Of a stretch of DNA of 64,000 nucleotides, positions 13,675 through 25,926 are shown one piece after another. Numbering within the stretch: position 1 is the first letter of the stretch; each line of letters starts with the position of its first letter. The translations under genes were made by a program, and so were the position numbers. Source of the DNA: Acanthochlamys bracteata (lineage: Eukaryota > Streptophyta > Magnoliopsida > Pandanales > Velloziaceae); assembly GCA_019914995.1 (NCBI GenBank), contig CM034129.1:3361725-3425724 (forward strand), read 5' to 3'. The notes below the pieces were generated by a model, which was not told the origin of the DNA, searched no databases, and worked only from the letters and a program-made list of their open reading frames with translations.

Positions 13675-15335
13675 ATGTAGTTTGGATCATTGCGATCATT
13701 AGTGGTTGAAGCAAGCATGAAAGGAACTCGAGATCCGTTGCTTCATTTTCCTTCTTCTATGTTGCTTCTCCTCCTCTTTCAACCATCGTTCTCTTCTTCT
13801 TCTTCAGGCTAAGATTAGAGATCTTGGTATGCTTAATGAAATCAATCAATTACCGGATCTCGTTCTCCAATGAAGAAAATTTTTCTCCGGAATCATTGCT
13901 TCACGTCGTGAGATTTTGAGTTTGTTGACAGTCTTAACCGGCCCATACAATTTGCAATTCGATCCAAATCTTATTTGCAGTTTTATAATTTCGGTCCATT
14001 ATTCATCAGCAAAACTATAACGGAAATGTTTAGAAGCGTTTTTAAAAAATATTTTTTTAAAACCAAAATTTTTTTATTTAATTTTAAAAATGAGTTTTAT
14101 TTTATCTGAAAAAATAAAATAAGTAATAATAAGATTTTATTATTTAAAAAATTTTAAATTTTTAACTAAAAATTTATTAAAAATTAAAATAAAAAATATA
14201 AACTGAAAAATTAAAAAACTTTTTTTAGAATACAATACTAAACAGCACCATAATGGTTCAACACCGTCATATACACGCATTACAAAGGACATGTTCGTGA
14301 TTGCTTCTCAATTTCAATAAACTCATTTTTAATTTCAAAATATTTTTAAAAAAATTTTAAAAAATTTTTAGAAAATATAGATAAAAAATAAGTTATGAAA
14401 TAATTATATAATAATTTTTTTTAAAATATTAATAAAATAATATATTTAATTTTTTTAGATAAAATTTTTTTTTTAATAAACACTTTCAAACGTCTCCAAA
14501 ATTAGATAAAATTATTATTTTTCAATAATCCCCGAAAACAACTGATTCGCCGTTATGATTATGCACCTCTCTATCTTTTCTCCCGGCCCTTTTTCTTTCT
14601 TACCAAATAGATATTCAAGTCTCCTGCAATCTGCTGGTTTCAATTAGAGGCCAAGAGCTGAGTCGAGAATTATTTACATTAATTTGTAAGATATAAAATA
14701 TTGATCATAGATATGAACCTTAGCATATTCCATCTAGTTGCAATAAACAAATGAGATTATACTCGCCATGGAATAAAATGATCTATGCATTTGTCAATAA
14801 CATTTGACTTTACCTTTTCGTATGATGAATGAAAATTTTTGACAAAATGACATAAACCAGTGATCATCCGAAAAACTTAAGCCCATTATAAGAGTTTCAT
14901 ATAAAATGAGTTTTTATAAAATAAATTATTGAAAATAAGTTTTTTAATAAATGAGTAAAATTTTTGTGTTCGATTGAAGTGAGTTTACGGGTGTTTTTTA
15001 GTTTCAATAAATTGAGTTTTGTAAATGTGAGACTGAGGTGTAAGTTCAGTTCACTTTGAAGCAAATTGAAATAAAAAAAATAAATTATAGTCAAATTCTG
15101 ATAAAATCAGCGTTCCGTAAAACTAAAGCACCTCTTAAAAATAATTTTGTATATTATAGTATATTTAAAAGTGAGTATAAAAATAAATTTTTTATTAAAA
15201 AAATGATTTTTGACGAAATTAATCGGTTCTGTTGTCCATGTATATTCCTAACGTAAAGATTGAAGTCTCTGTACCAACAACTTTGTTCGTTTCAGACTTG
15301 ATTGATGTTGGCACTTCAACTAAGGTCATATTTGG

Positions 15336-15374
15336 GAGTGCTTATTTGTGGTTTTTAGCCAAAAATAAGCACTC
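15336..15374. repeat. 16-bp stem foldback at a MITE edge
   Basis: GAGTGCTTATTTGTGG, a 7-nt loop TTTTTAG, then CCAAAAATAAGCACTC. Fifteen of 16 positions pair. The outer GAGTGCTT word recurs at the ends of other AT-rich elements in this window, so this is probably the terminus of a foldback MITE. Confidence 0.65.
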
Positions 15375-16998
15375 AACAGTGTTTGACATATTTGGTATTC
15401 ACAGCTTTTGTTCAATATAAACAGCTTCTATTAATACATAAAAAAATATCTGTTTGATATTTTTTTAATAAACAGTACGAAACTTTTTATGTATTATGTA
15501 GTTAAATGACTATTTTGTTCTTACTGAGTTTAACAAATTACATTAATATAAACTCTCCCACCTATTCAGATTCACTCATTTCCACTCCGTATTTACTCTT
15601 CTCCCCCGTCCGCACCCACCGCTGCTGCCATTCACTCTTCTCCTTGCTCACACACCCACCGCCGTTCTTGCCATATACTCCTCTCATTCACTACTTTCTG
15701 TTCGCTCGCCCACTGCCGTTCGTTCATTGACCTCTCTATTCAACTCTCTCGTTCGCTCAAGTCTTCAATGCCAACCCATCTCTTATCAAATCTTCTAGCA
15801 GAACTGTTTGGGGTGCATCGGAGATCTTTCAAACCGATCTTTCAAACCTTCGTAGGTGCTAAAAAGATACCTGTACTTGATTTGTTTATTTGATTCGATT
15901 TTATGTGTTTTAGATTCAAATAAGAAGTTTAAAATATATATATATTTTTATTTGGAGATTTGTTATTTGAAAACTGCGTGTTTTGATTCATTTCTTTTCT
16001 TTCTGTTTGCTTAGGATTTGTGGTTATCTAAAATTCTCGAAGAGGTAGATTCCTTTACTTGGAAATAGGATATGAGAGTAAACATTCACACTGAAGCTTC
16101 TATGATTTTGTGAAAGTTTAAAAGTGCTTATAAAATTAAATTTTAAAAAAAATTAGATATATTATTTTATATATATAATTATTTCTAATTTATAATTTAT
16201 TTATATTTTAATTTTATAATTTTTTTAAAAATCGTATATAATTTTTTTTTTTTTTGAAACTGATAAATAGTTCCAAACGTACCTTTATTGTAATTAATAT
16301 CCAGGAGTTTAGTTGCAAAATGAACATCACATCATGCATTCACGAATCGGCAATCAGCTAGCCGGTATATGATCTGAACAAGCAGACTAATTAGTTTTAA
16401 TAATTCGGTATATTCTCGGAATGTTTGAAGTCATCGGTCAACGATCGTGAGATGAGAATCTATGCAGATTGCAGAAGCAACAATGTGACGTGGCTTTCAA
16501 TGTTCCCTTTAGGAGAAATTTGACTTAGCTAATTGAAATACTTCTTAATTTAACAAAGCTCTCACATTTTGTAACAAATTTTCTAATAAGGTATTGTATC
16601 CGTGTCCCAAATACGTCCAGACGCAACACCTCATCGGATCATTGGACGAACACACTTGGGAACGTTTCGCATTTTATTTTATTTTATTTCACAATTTTTT
16701 TATTTTTTTATTTTTAATAAACTTTGACAATATTTATTTTTTAAATTTAAAGATATAAAAAATTATGTATAATATTATATATATATATATATACAATTCC
16801 GTAAGACATCTCTTGCATTATAACATTCAGTGAGTCTTTATTTATCAATATGCAAAAATTTTCTTTATAATTCCAGAAAAAATACATTCAAACTGTAACA
16901 ATTATGGCCTTGGCTAAAGCTATCTCTCGATGATTTCAAGAAAAAGAAAATAGAGAAGTACTTAAGTTTCATCAAAGTGAAGCCTCCTTTCGTGCGTA

Positions 16999-19900
16999 TC
17001 AATATCTGTTGTAGAACCACATTGAATCAGCAACTGCTGATATTCCATCCTGGTTTCGATGCCAAGCATAGTATGCGTGTGTCTTATTCTTTATGTCGAA
17101 TATAGCGTGCCCAAAGCTGGCTTCTCTATAAGCAGAGTACTTAGGTTGCGGCTCTGTCATGCTGCAAATTAATTCAAAGAGTTAATGTCGATTCTAAAAA
17201 AATGGTACGCTTTTCTTCTTTATAACTAAAAGAAATCAGGGCGTAGTAAGAAAACATAATTCCAACACTAAAGCTCACTTTGTTGCCAGTCCTTCCAAAT
17301 TGCCACCATCGCCAATAGTGATGTACACAGGAGCCATGTCATCTAGAACTGGTTGGCATAAGCCATTTACTATATTGTATTTGATGTTTGAGATCCGATA
17401 CTGCATATAGAAGTGGCTTTAATTTCATAGAAAAGAAATAATGAAAAAGAACAAAGCAAGAAACAAGTCCACCATAAGTAACTAGAGCCTTCACGAGTTT
17501 GAAGCAGAAATCAGATCAAATTTCTCTAGTTCTGCACTTATTGTGCAGAATCTACTGCTTTATTGCTACTTTATATTATAACTAACAACAGGGAATCTAT
17601 GCCACATTGAAGCACTGGCATATTGCAAGAGAAAGACACTTACACTGCGTTCATAGGCATGGACATGACCTGCAAAGACAACATCGACCTTGTATTGTAC
17701 AAACCATGGCTCATACATAACTCTCATAGTTTCTCCTTCCATGTAGTGATAATTGTAGCTGTTGTACCACGGGGCATGCATAAGAACAATCAACCACGGT
17801 GTCTCAGTTCGATTAACTTTAGGAAGCTCCTGTTCCAGCCATTTAAATTGAGGAGTATACTTGCCTGAAAGGAATAGAAAATCAATGGAAAATTGAAATC
17901 TACCTCTCTAGTCTCATAGGTATTGAGCTGCTAGTGCAGTAGACTGGCTAATGAACAAGGCTAATAAGGACTTCACTACAAAACTAGATCTTCCTTTAAT
18001 ATTCATCCACTATTTGGAACCATTAATAATCATGTAGTAAAACATTTGTTTAGAATAAGATTAGGATATGTTAGCACATACCATAAGCGGAGTAAGAAGT
18101 AAGGACGATGATATGTGCAGGTCCTCTCCTAATTGAATACCAGAACGGGGATGTACTGCCAGAAGCCTTGTATGGAGTATGATATCTGTGGCTGTATGGT
18201 TTGAAAGGTTTGGTTTCACCCTGTAATATGGAATGCAGAAAAACATCACACATAGACAAAAACTACAAGTTGAAGTTGATCTAGAATTTGCACGATGCGC
18301 AAGTATCAGACAGACATGTGGTTAGTAATAGTAACACGAAATTATCCTTGGAAAATGACCTTGTACAGTTCATACTCACAATTTCAGGAGCGAAGTCGAT
18401 CTCATGATTTCCTACAGTCCATATCCAAGGCTGATATGCAGTACTTCTCTCAACAAATCTACCCCATGTGTCCCATCTGACATTGTCATGATTTGGATAA
18501 TTATCGGCATATGAAAGATCTCCAACAAACAGAACTGTCTGTCCCTTGATAGGATTATTCTCATAATGACCAAGTGTACTATTTGAGTCAAAGCTCTGAC
18601 CAAGATCACCTGTACAGATATGTGCACATGCAATTAGCGTAACTTAATAAATTAGCATGTCAACGTGATTCACATGATGTCATGTCTTAGAAATAAGAAT
18701 GATGGACTAGTATGACAGGACTATGAAATCTGCTTCTCAAGTCTGTTAGATGTTTTAGAAATGGAAGCTTTGATCCTAGGAATGTCTCTGCTAAAGCAAT
18801 CTAGATAGATATTTCAAAAGATCTGAACACAGATGATGTATATTATGAGAAAAACCACTGGAAAAGGAAATTCATCTAACTCATATGAACTTACATGAAA
18901 GTCCAACAGAATATGATCATACAACAACCACAAATTGCGGATCGCGATGGCAAAGCAATCAAGTCTTGCTTGAAAAAGAAGAAAACAAAAAATAGAATCC
19001 AACAATAACTACAACAGATTTGCTTATCATGTACTAAACAGAAGACAACAATCATTATTTCATGAGTTGTTTGCCTTAGATCAAGACGTAGTGTCCTATA
19101 TGTTAGTAACCACTTCATGACAATCATACCAGTCAAAATTCTTCTAGTTTACCTATAAGCCCAAATGTGTATGGCATATCAGGACCAACTGGCGGAGGAG
19201 TCTTGAACCAGAACTCCCTGGAAGCATTGTTCATGCCAATCTTGTAGTGATACACTGTGTCAAACTGCAATAAAAAACTTTTAATCAGCTGAGAAATCTT
19301 ACATATATAACTGAAAAGTCGATCAAACTTGTACAAAAAGGATCCATGAACAGTGCAAGTTAGCTACAGCCATTGAATTGTTTTCCAAGCACAAAGAGGA
19401 GATTCCAGACTTACATTCAGTCTCTTTATAGTACAATGATGGATCCATCCTGAAGTGTAGTTGTAGTACTTGTATCTGGTAACATGACCCTCAGCCCAGG
19501 AGTCAAGCTTGTCCTTTGATGTTCCATAGTGAACTCTACTGGAGCCAGCTTCACTAGGAGTTACCCAGGAGATGATCACAGCCCGGCCATCATAGTCACC
19601 TTGAGTGATATGGACCTTTCAAACAAGGATCAAGGACGTGAAGCATTGTTAAAAAATCAGAACAATTAATCCTAGCCTAATTCCATTTACTCCTATTATT
19701 TCTTAATTATGATGGGTGTAATATCTTAAAGGGCAGGAAAAATAAAAAATTTGTAGCAAAACAAGGTTACTGTCTTGACATAGCTTTTATGATGACAATT
19801 ACAAGCTAGACCTTAGAAACACTGCTAGCTATTAGCTGATGAGGAAAAAGAACTTCAGAAGTGGGTAAAGGTTTAAGCAGACCATTGAACTAAATGAATC

Positions 19901-20502
19901 CTACAAAAGACAACTGACTGAAAAGGTAAGGGGAAATGAAATGGAAAGATCAACGAACCAATTGAAATACTCAATGAAAAAGGAACACCGCAGGAGTGTA
20001 AAACGACAGAATCCAACTCCAGAGAGAAAAAGGTCAAAAGGCAGTAATCATGCAGTGGTGGTCACAGAAAATTCTTTCTAGTTACGAGCTAAAAAAGAGA
20101 AGTTAAACTATTTCAAATTGCACGATCCAAGATCCTGCAACACATTTTATTAAATAAAGCATACGAAACAATCAGAAAAGCAACCACCTTTACAAGATTG
20201 AAAAGTTCCCAAACCAAAAGAACTAACTGTTAAAAAAGAAAAGAAATTGAAACTTTTCAACATAGAATAAGTCAATATACCTGCTGAGGAGCATTGTTCC
20301 CCGGTGGCACTCGGAAAACATCAGCATCCAGCGGCATGTCCACGGTCTTCTCGACCTTTCTCACAAAGGAACTCGTCACACCGGCGTCCACACATACTCC
20401 CACCAAGCTCAGCACCAACACCACCGCCGCTGCTACCACCAAACTTCCCAACACCATCCGTCCTTCCATTCTAGTTTTACCTCTACTTCGATTTCTCTTC
20501 AT
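16999..20502 (-). CDS. Purple acid phosphatase (plant high-molecular-weight type)
   Basis: Binuclear metallophosphoesterase that releases phosphate from organic esters, usually secreted, vacuolar or cell-wall bound. Coding exons (minus): 20281-20502, 19415-19615, 19153-19264, 18380-18609, 18082-18220, 17644-17864, 17279-17400 and 16999-17161; 469 aa. The hydrophobic segment [17 protein letters not shown] (about 23-39) is the signal peptide or anchor. An alternative start at 20469 (MEGRMVLG) would give a more usual signal length. An N-terminal Fn3-like domain precedes the catalytic core. All metal ligands are present: Asp180 (GDLG), Asp209 and Tyr212 (GDLSYAD), Asn246 (GNHE), His331 (MHAPWYNS), and His368 and His370 (GHVHAYER). 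The frame ends at FYNRY, where relatives continue with Trp; see the finding on a possible late stop. Such genes are often induced by phosphate starvation, but I do not see a certain P1BS site. Confidence 0.93.
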
Positions 20503-22337
20503 TGTTTGATCGACAGCGTTGATGTTTATAGAAAGTATAAGGAATATCCCAAGAATAACTTCGGTTTAGCGAGATTGGTTAACTAAACGTTGAAAATGTA
20601 TGCATTATTAATAGGTATTTGACTACAATAATACCAAGGATGATTGATAATGAAGAATAAGAGAACCAAAACGGAGTTCAAATCAGACAAAAACTCTCAA
20701 ACGTGAGAGAGAAAGCAGTTGACTTTGAAAGATTTTAAAGTATGCAAATGAATTTAATTGTGGGGACATGGAATTGAAGAAGGTGATGAATGCAAAAGTT
20801 TGGGGTTGTAGTGGCTAACTGGGAATCTTCATAAACAGAATTACAACCTTTTTTTTCTTTTGTTTTACCTCTAAAAGCTTTTTGTAAGAATTGCAAACAA
20901 TTCTTGAAGTTTATCTAGGGATCTGCGTACGTAGCTGGATAAGAAGTTCGTGAAAAGCATTAAAAAACAAAAGATTGAAACTTTAATAAATCAAAGCTTC
21001 TTTTATCCATCAACATCGCCGAAATGCTAATAAATCATGCGAGATTTGGCAAACTCAACTACTTATTTTCTTTTCTGGATAAAAAGATGAAAGAAAACAA
21101 GTGTGTGAACTAGAGGAAAAAGTGAGTACTAGAAAGAGAGAAGAATTGACCAAACTTCAAAAGTTCGAGATTTTTGGTTTTAAGTTTGGACATGATCGTT
21201 GTAATAGAAAGCTTTGACGTAAATCAGTACAACAGTGCCAATGGTTCTAAAGAGTGTACACAACATGGACCATCATACTGATTAGAGTCTCTTCCCTATG
21301 TTAGCGTGCTGGACGGAAACAAACCTGTGGTGACTTTTTAAAACTTGGCGAAAAATTTATGTGTCCATCAGCTGTACATTTGTGTATATACATACACACA
21401 GAGGCATAATTATAAGAATTTGAACTCTTAACATTAGGCTGTATATATGAAACATATACAATTGTCCTATAAACATCAAGTTGGCTGCAGGCAAGCTTTC
21501 AGTCTTCATTTATGGACTTTGAAAGATATGTGATCGTTTCTGGACCACCTCAAGGAAAAGGATAAGTTCTTTGGTTTCGAGGATGACAGCCAACTCGATG
21601 ACCCTTGCACTTTAAAAAAACAGCACCTCAGTCAACACACAGCGCCCACCAGCCTGCTCATGCGTATTCAGTCGTTCTAATGAAGTCCTCCACAAAATGG
21701 AACAATGCTCCACTAGGTTAAAAGCGACAAAAAACCGTAAAGAAACTAAATGCAATTGACACAAAATTATACATGCTGCATGGATGTCACCGTGGTGTCT
21801 TTGCTTCGAGACTAAGGTAAATTCCGGACCTGGGAAGGAAGTTAAACAGCAACCATGCTGTTCAACAATGCAACCTCAGTATTGCATGATTGCCACCTAC
21901 TCTCGTATCAATCAAAACGAAGTCACTCTTACTTAATCCCAACTTTGACCATGGTTACGGAATTGACAGAAAAAGATAAGACAATAACTATGCTTCCATT
22001 ATAATCTGATCAGTTTGAAACATAAGGACAAAAAACTTACACACAGCAACATACTTCGGCTACAGTTTAGATTACTAGGACAATATAGTAACAGCACACT
22101 CATCAAAGCTCTCCTGAAACTCTACAAGCTGGTAACTGCATCGACTATGGGGTATCACAAGAATATAGTCCTTATACTCTGTTGTTTAGGCTAGCTGAGG
22201 GTGGCAATGCTGTAGAAAGTTTAATCGAATACCACTGATGCACTTTCTCGCAAAAACGAAAAGAACAGCTCATCCCTACTACTCACAAATTGGTCACTTG
22301 TCAGACTTGCTACTCATATATATGATGCATACAAGTG
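20503..22337. other. Intergenic region with no gene recognised
   Basis: Upstream region of the phosphatase, then probable 3' untranslated sequence of the small gene ending at 22338. No RNA gene or clear transposon end is seen. Confidence 0.5.
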
Positions 22338-25157
22338 CTAACGATCTTGGAATGAAGCATTCATAAGGTTTACAGCTGCATCCATGTTCTGCAAAGAAAA
22401 GAATTGCAATGCATTGTTAAAACTTTAGTGTTTAAGAGAAGACCACCCTACAACACAATACAATGCATGCATCTATGGCTCTCATTCAATCATCTTATCT
22501 TGAACATATATGAACGATTTCGTCTGAAACAGAAACGGTAACCATAAAAAATGAAAAGAATGAAAATGAATAAATGTGGTACAGGGAAGTACACCAGCTC
22601 AAAAGAGAACCAATAGCTTCAAACCAGGTCAAACAAAATTTGGGTGTTTTCTGCTATCTACACTTGGGGGTGAGTTTGGGTGTTTTACACCAGCACTTGG
22701 GGTTTGAGAACCAATAGACATTTTCAGTGCTGGTGTTTTACAAATTATAATATAGTAAAAGTAACGAATTATGACTACATACACCTACATATATAGTAAA
22801 ATACAACAGCCAAAATATCAAGAAATTGAAAATTAATCTAAATGCAACTGATGGTAGTTTAAAGAAACTCACCTTTCCGAGAGTTTGCATGTTCCGCCCA
22901 ATTGGTTCCAAGAATTTTAAGTTTATATTAATTGGCCAAACCTGTACACAAGAGTACTTCTCAATACCATTGGAAAAATGGGGCAATATTATGAGAAGTT
23001 TGAAGCAGGAGTAAAACTAGTGGTTCCTAACAACACTCCTACGCATGCAGTCAGAAAGTGTCTGTAATCAAAGGGAAGCATACAAGAATATTTATACAAC
23101 AATATCTAAATCATTTACCATGCCAGTAAACCATACAGTATCTTTTCAATTTGTGTTTGGAACCATAACTGCTTCAGTACTCATTTGTGCAAGGCTTGAG
23201 TTTTCACTAACACAGTTTGCTGATTTCAATAGGTGAACCGTGAGAAATTATTAAGGGAATGTTTTGGAGTGCTTTTACAAAAGAGCTTTTATGAACAAAG
23301 ATATCTTTCAAAATTTTGAAACGAGCTCTATTTTTTATCTCAATAAAATAATAAAAATAAGTAATAACAAGATCTCATGACGTAGAAATTTTTTGTACTT
23401 TCTAAATTTTTATAAAAATTCTGTAGAAGGTTCTACAAAGTAACGTGAAATGAAAAGTTGGAATGAGGAGTTTATAAGCAATGCCAAACAGCACCTAAAT
23501 CGATCTTGAAGAGTGTGTCATAGTAGGACCAGTTGAATTTTAGGATAAACAACTATGAGAACTTAAAGGCAATCACATCAAATAAAAAAAAAAACTACGA
23601 GAACTTAAAACTAAAGAAGAATCTTTTGAAGTAAAACAATAACAGTTAAAGCTAACTAAATTGGGATATGCATAATGCATATATGCCCTACATAAACAAG
23701 AAGTCCGTATAAACCCTAGTGTAAGTAAGTTGTTACATTTTTCACATGCCAAATGTTCCTCACCTATACTTGCCAACATCTATGTACTATGCAATCACCT
23801 ACATTTGGATCTTCACAACATTGGTTATTGTTGCGCAACTTAAATTGATATGTAATTTTTCACAAGAAAACTTGGAATTCTGGAAGGGGTAAGCCGTTAT
23901 AGCTACAGGGCTTTAGATGCCCTTAAGGAAAATATCAACCCTTAACTAAAAGCTTCTTTCCTTTCCACTTCCTAAAGCACTCTTCTAAGAACTTTACTTC
24001 ATACTGGAGTTCAATAGTACTTATACATTTTGAGATCAGGAGAATTATCATTTATAAAATCAACAAGAAAATGATACCTATCACAAGTCTTCATTCATCA
24101 CGAATGTATCGCAACCCACTCAACACCCTCCATTTTGAGATATATGATAAAAACTTCCAAATTTAAGAAGTTAAAAAACTGGTAATGTATAGCATTCCAC
24201 AATCAACAAATAGTGGTGTAAATCTATAGAATTGATCATGACGAGCTTTAACCAGGCTTGATATGACTCATCTACTGAGTTAAGCTCTGGCTTGAAGTTA
24301 GGCTCCGCTAGTTGAGCTCATTGCCCACTGGAAGGTCTAGAACTTGGCTGGTTTAATCTATCTCACAGAAGACGAGCTCACTAGTAGATGATGCCATTAC
24401 CCAGTCAACCTGGCACCGTTTAAGGCAGTACTTAGATCCCAACTTGATAATAAAGCGTTAATTTCAGTAAAAAACTCGAATTGAAAAAAAGATAGAAAAA
24501 GGACCATGAAAAGACCATAGCATGCCTATAAAAGGACCAAGAGAATGAGAGAATATGTTCAGCTTGCTCTTCAAAGAACAATGACCTAGAGTAACATCAT
24601 TATTCTGAAATATCCATTTATAAGCTGGTCAGTACAAGTTGGGTTCACATCTTCAATAACATGCAAAGAGCCTACACAGAACCTTGTTGGAGCAGGTTCA
24701 ATGCCCTGTGTCAAGCATGTTACTCGAGGCAAGCTCAGGTCTGGACAGACTCAATCTGGGCACAGATCATTTAAGCTCGTACCTATACAAAAGGTTTCTA
24801 ACTGTACTCTCATCGACTGGGAATATCATGAACTATTCTTTGTTAGTCCCAAAAGAAAATACCATAGCAGTATCGATTCCATTATCCTTATAAACTAGAT
24901 ACAGTAAATCTAAACAAAAAACAATCAACTTGCTTGTATAAATTGTTTGTAACGTCTAGAAGATGCTTTTATTAACAAATCAAACAAAAAGGACCTGGAA
25001 CTTTGTAATAAGCAAAGAAAGTACTTCATCAGTTATCGCAGACAGAAATTTCTATCCCAAATCTCTAGCAGTACACAATAAACCAAAACAAACAGCTACA
25101 AGCGCACGGACGCATGCACAGAGCTACAAGCACAATCACAAACCAATAACAAGACAG

Positions 25158-25191
<34 letters not shown>

Positions 25192-25577
25192 GAATTCTAA
25201 ATAAAATCAAACCTTTAACCCCAAAATCTTCACTGGTGTAACTTGTCCAGGTACAAGACAATCCGGTCCAGCCGCTTCCAATCTCGCCTCCGTCGCGAAT
25301 CCATCTCCAATCGGGTCCGCTTGCTAACACCCCAAACAAAACAATGACCACAATCTTATCACTCAAACCGAAACACCAAATAGACTATATATAAAAATTT
25401 CCATCCAAATTCACTTACCTTCATTACCGCAAGAGCGTAAGACGCGGTGGGAGTTTGCTGCAGTCGTAGCACCGGAGCTTGATGTATTCTGGGAAACGGT
25501 TTCTGCCCTGGCGGCGGAGCTCTCCATGGCGCGTCTTCCGAGAGCACCGCCGCCCGTTTCCCTGCCCCCGACGACAT
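22338..25577 (-). CDS. Small conserved-looking plant protein, unknown function
   Basis: Coding exons (minus): 25419-25577, 25213-25323, 22873-22941 and 22338-22388; 129 aa, all junctions in phase 0. I vaguely recognise it as one of the small uncharacterised plant proteins but cannot name it. The N-terminus is basic and Pro-rich (MSSGAGKRAAVLSEDAPWRA, then PRIHQAPVLRL). The middle has EAAGPDCLVPGQVTPVKILG, then WPININLKFLEPIGRNM. The C-terminus is NMDAAVNLMNASFQDR. There is no signal peptide, membrane segment or catalytic motif, so it is probably a soluble nuclear or cytosolic protein (inference). The third intron is short and the second is about 2.3 kb. It sits head-to-head with COG1, 349 bp apart. 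The structure is supported by clean GT-AG sites and frame; the function is open. Confidence 0.75.
22687..22736. repeat. Short inverted repeat
   Basis: ACACCAGCACT and AGTGCTGGTGT are perfect 11-bp inverted arms separated by 28 bp, in the intron just downstream of the third coding exon of the small gene. The same GTGTTTTAC word adjoins both arms. Possibly a decayed transposon end. Confidence 0.6.
23255..23500. mobile_element. MITE-like element in an intron
   Basis: A segment of about 245 bp beginning at ATGTTTTGGAGTGCTTTTAC and ending at GCCAAACAGCACCTAAAT. Both ends carry the GTGCT/AGCAC words seen in other AT-rich elements of this window (for example 14030-14260). The inverted match is imperfect and no target duplication is certain. 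Confidence 0.4.
25161..25190. repeat. CA dinucleotide microsatellite, 15 units
   Basis: Uninterrupted (CA)15 just inside the second intron of the small gene, about 25 bp from its second coding exon. Confidence 0.95.
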
Positions 25578-25926
25578 GTAAACCGTATTCCGAGGACCAG
25601 CTTTAGAAATTTGTTTCTCGATAATGTCGATGGATAGCGTGCGTGAGGGAAGGGTTTATTTTCCCTTTTAAATACAATTACTTGTATTAATAGTTTATAA
25701 TTGCAAAAGCAAAGAGATTAAATTTTGCAATTTCACATTTTCAGTAAGTTTTAGTTTCTACTGATTCTCAAATATGATCAGGGATTTATATAAATAGTTG
25801 TCAGTAGTCCCTTGGTGTGTGGTCCCGTAACTTATTTCCGTAAACGTTCGTTCTTATTTCATTCATCTCCGATCTATTTCTTTCTGCCTCACTCTCTCCC
25901 CGCCCAGATCTGGGGCAGACACTGCA
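25578..25926. promoter_or_regulatory. Bidirectional promoter of the small gene and COG1
   Basis: 349 bp lie between divergent start codons. A good TATA box for COG1, TATATAAATA, is at 25787-25796, about 131 bp before its ATG. The COG1 leader is pyrimidine-rich (CTCACTCTCTCCCCGCC). No equally clear TATA box is seen for the minus-strand gene. Confidence 0.55.

Larger units (their letters stand above)
12735..16998. other. Gene-poor, transposon-like block
   Basis: About 4.3 kb without a supported complete gene. 12960-13500 has the look of an LTR or other retroelement remnant (abrupt composition change at CGTCCGTCGCCGCAGCG, a CTATTTATATATATAG TATA-like run near 13228), but I cannot define its ends. 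14030-14260, 15330-15500 and 16105-16285 are A/T-rich MITE-like segments whose edges carry AGTGCTT or AAACAGCACC motifs. 15560-15780 is a C/T-rich stretch with CCGCC and CCACC words. Confidence 0.5.

Noticed and set aside
24230..24800. GC-richer segment with GAGCTC and AGCTCG words in the intron of the small gene
   Set aside because: It could be a decayed transposon, but no terminal repeats or coding motif could be defined.
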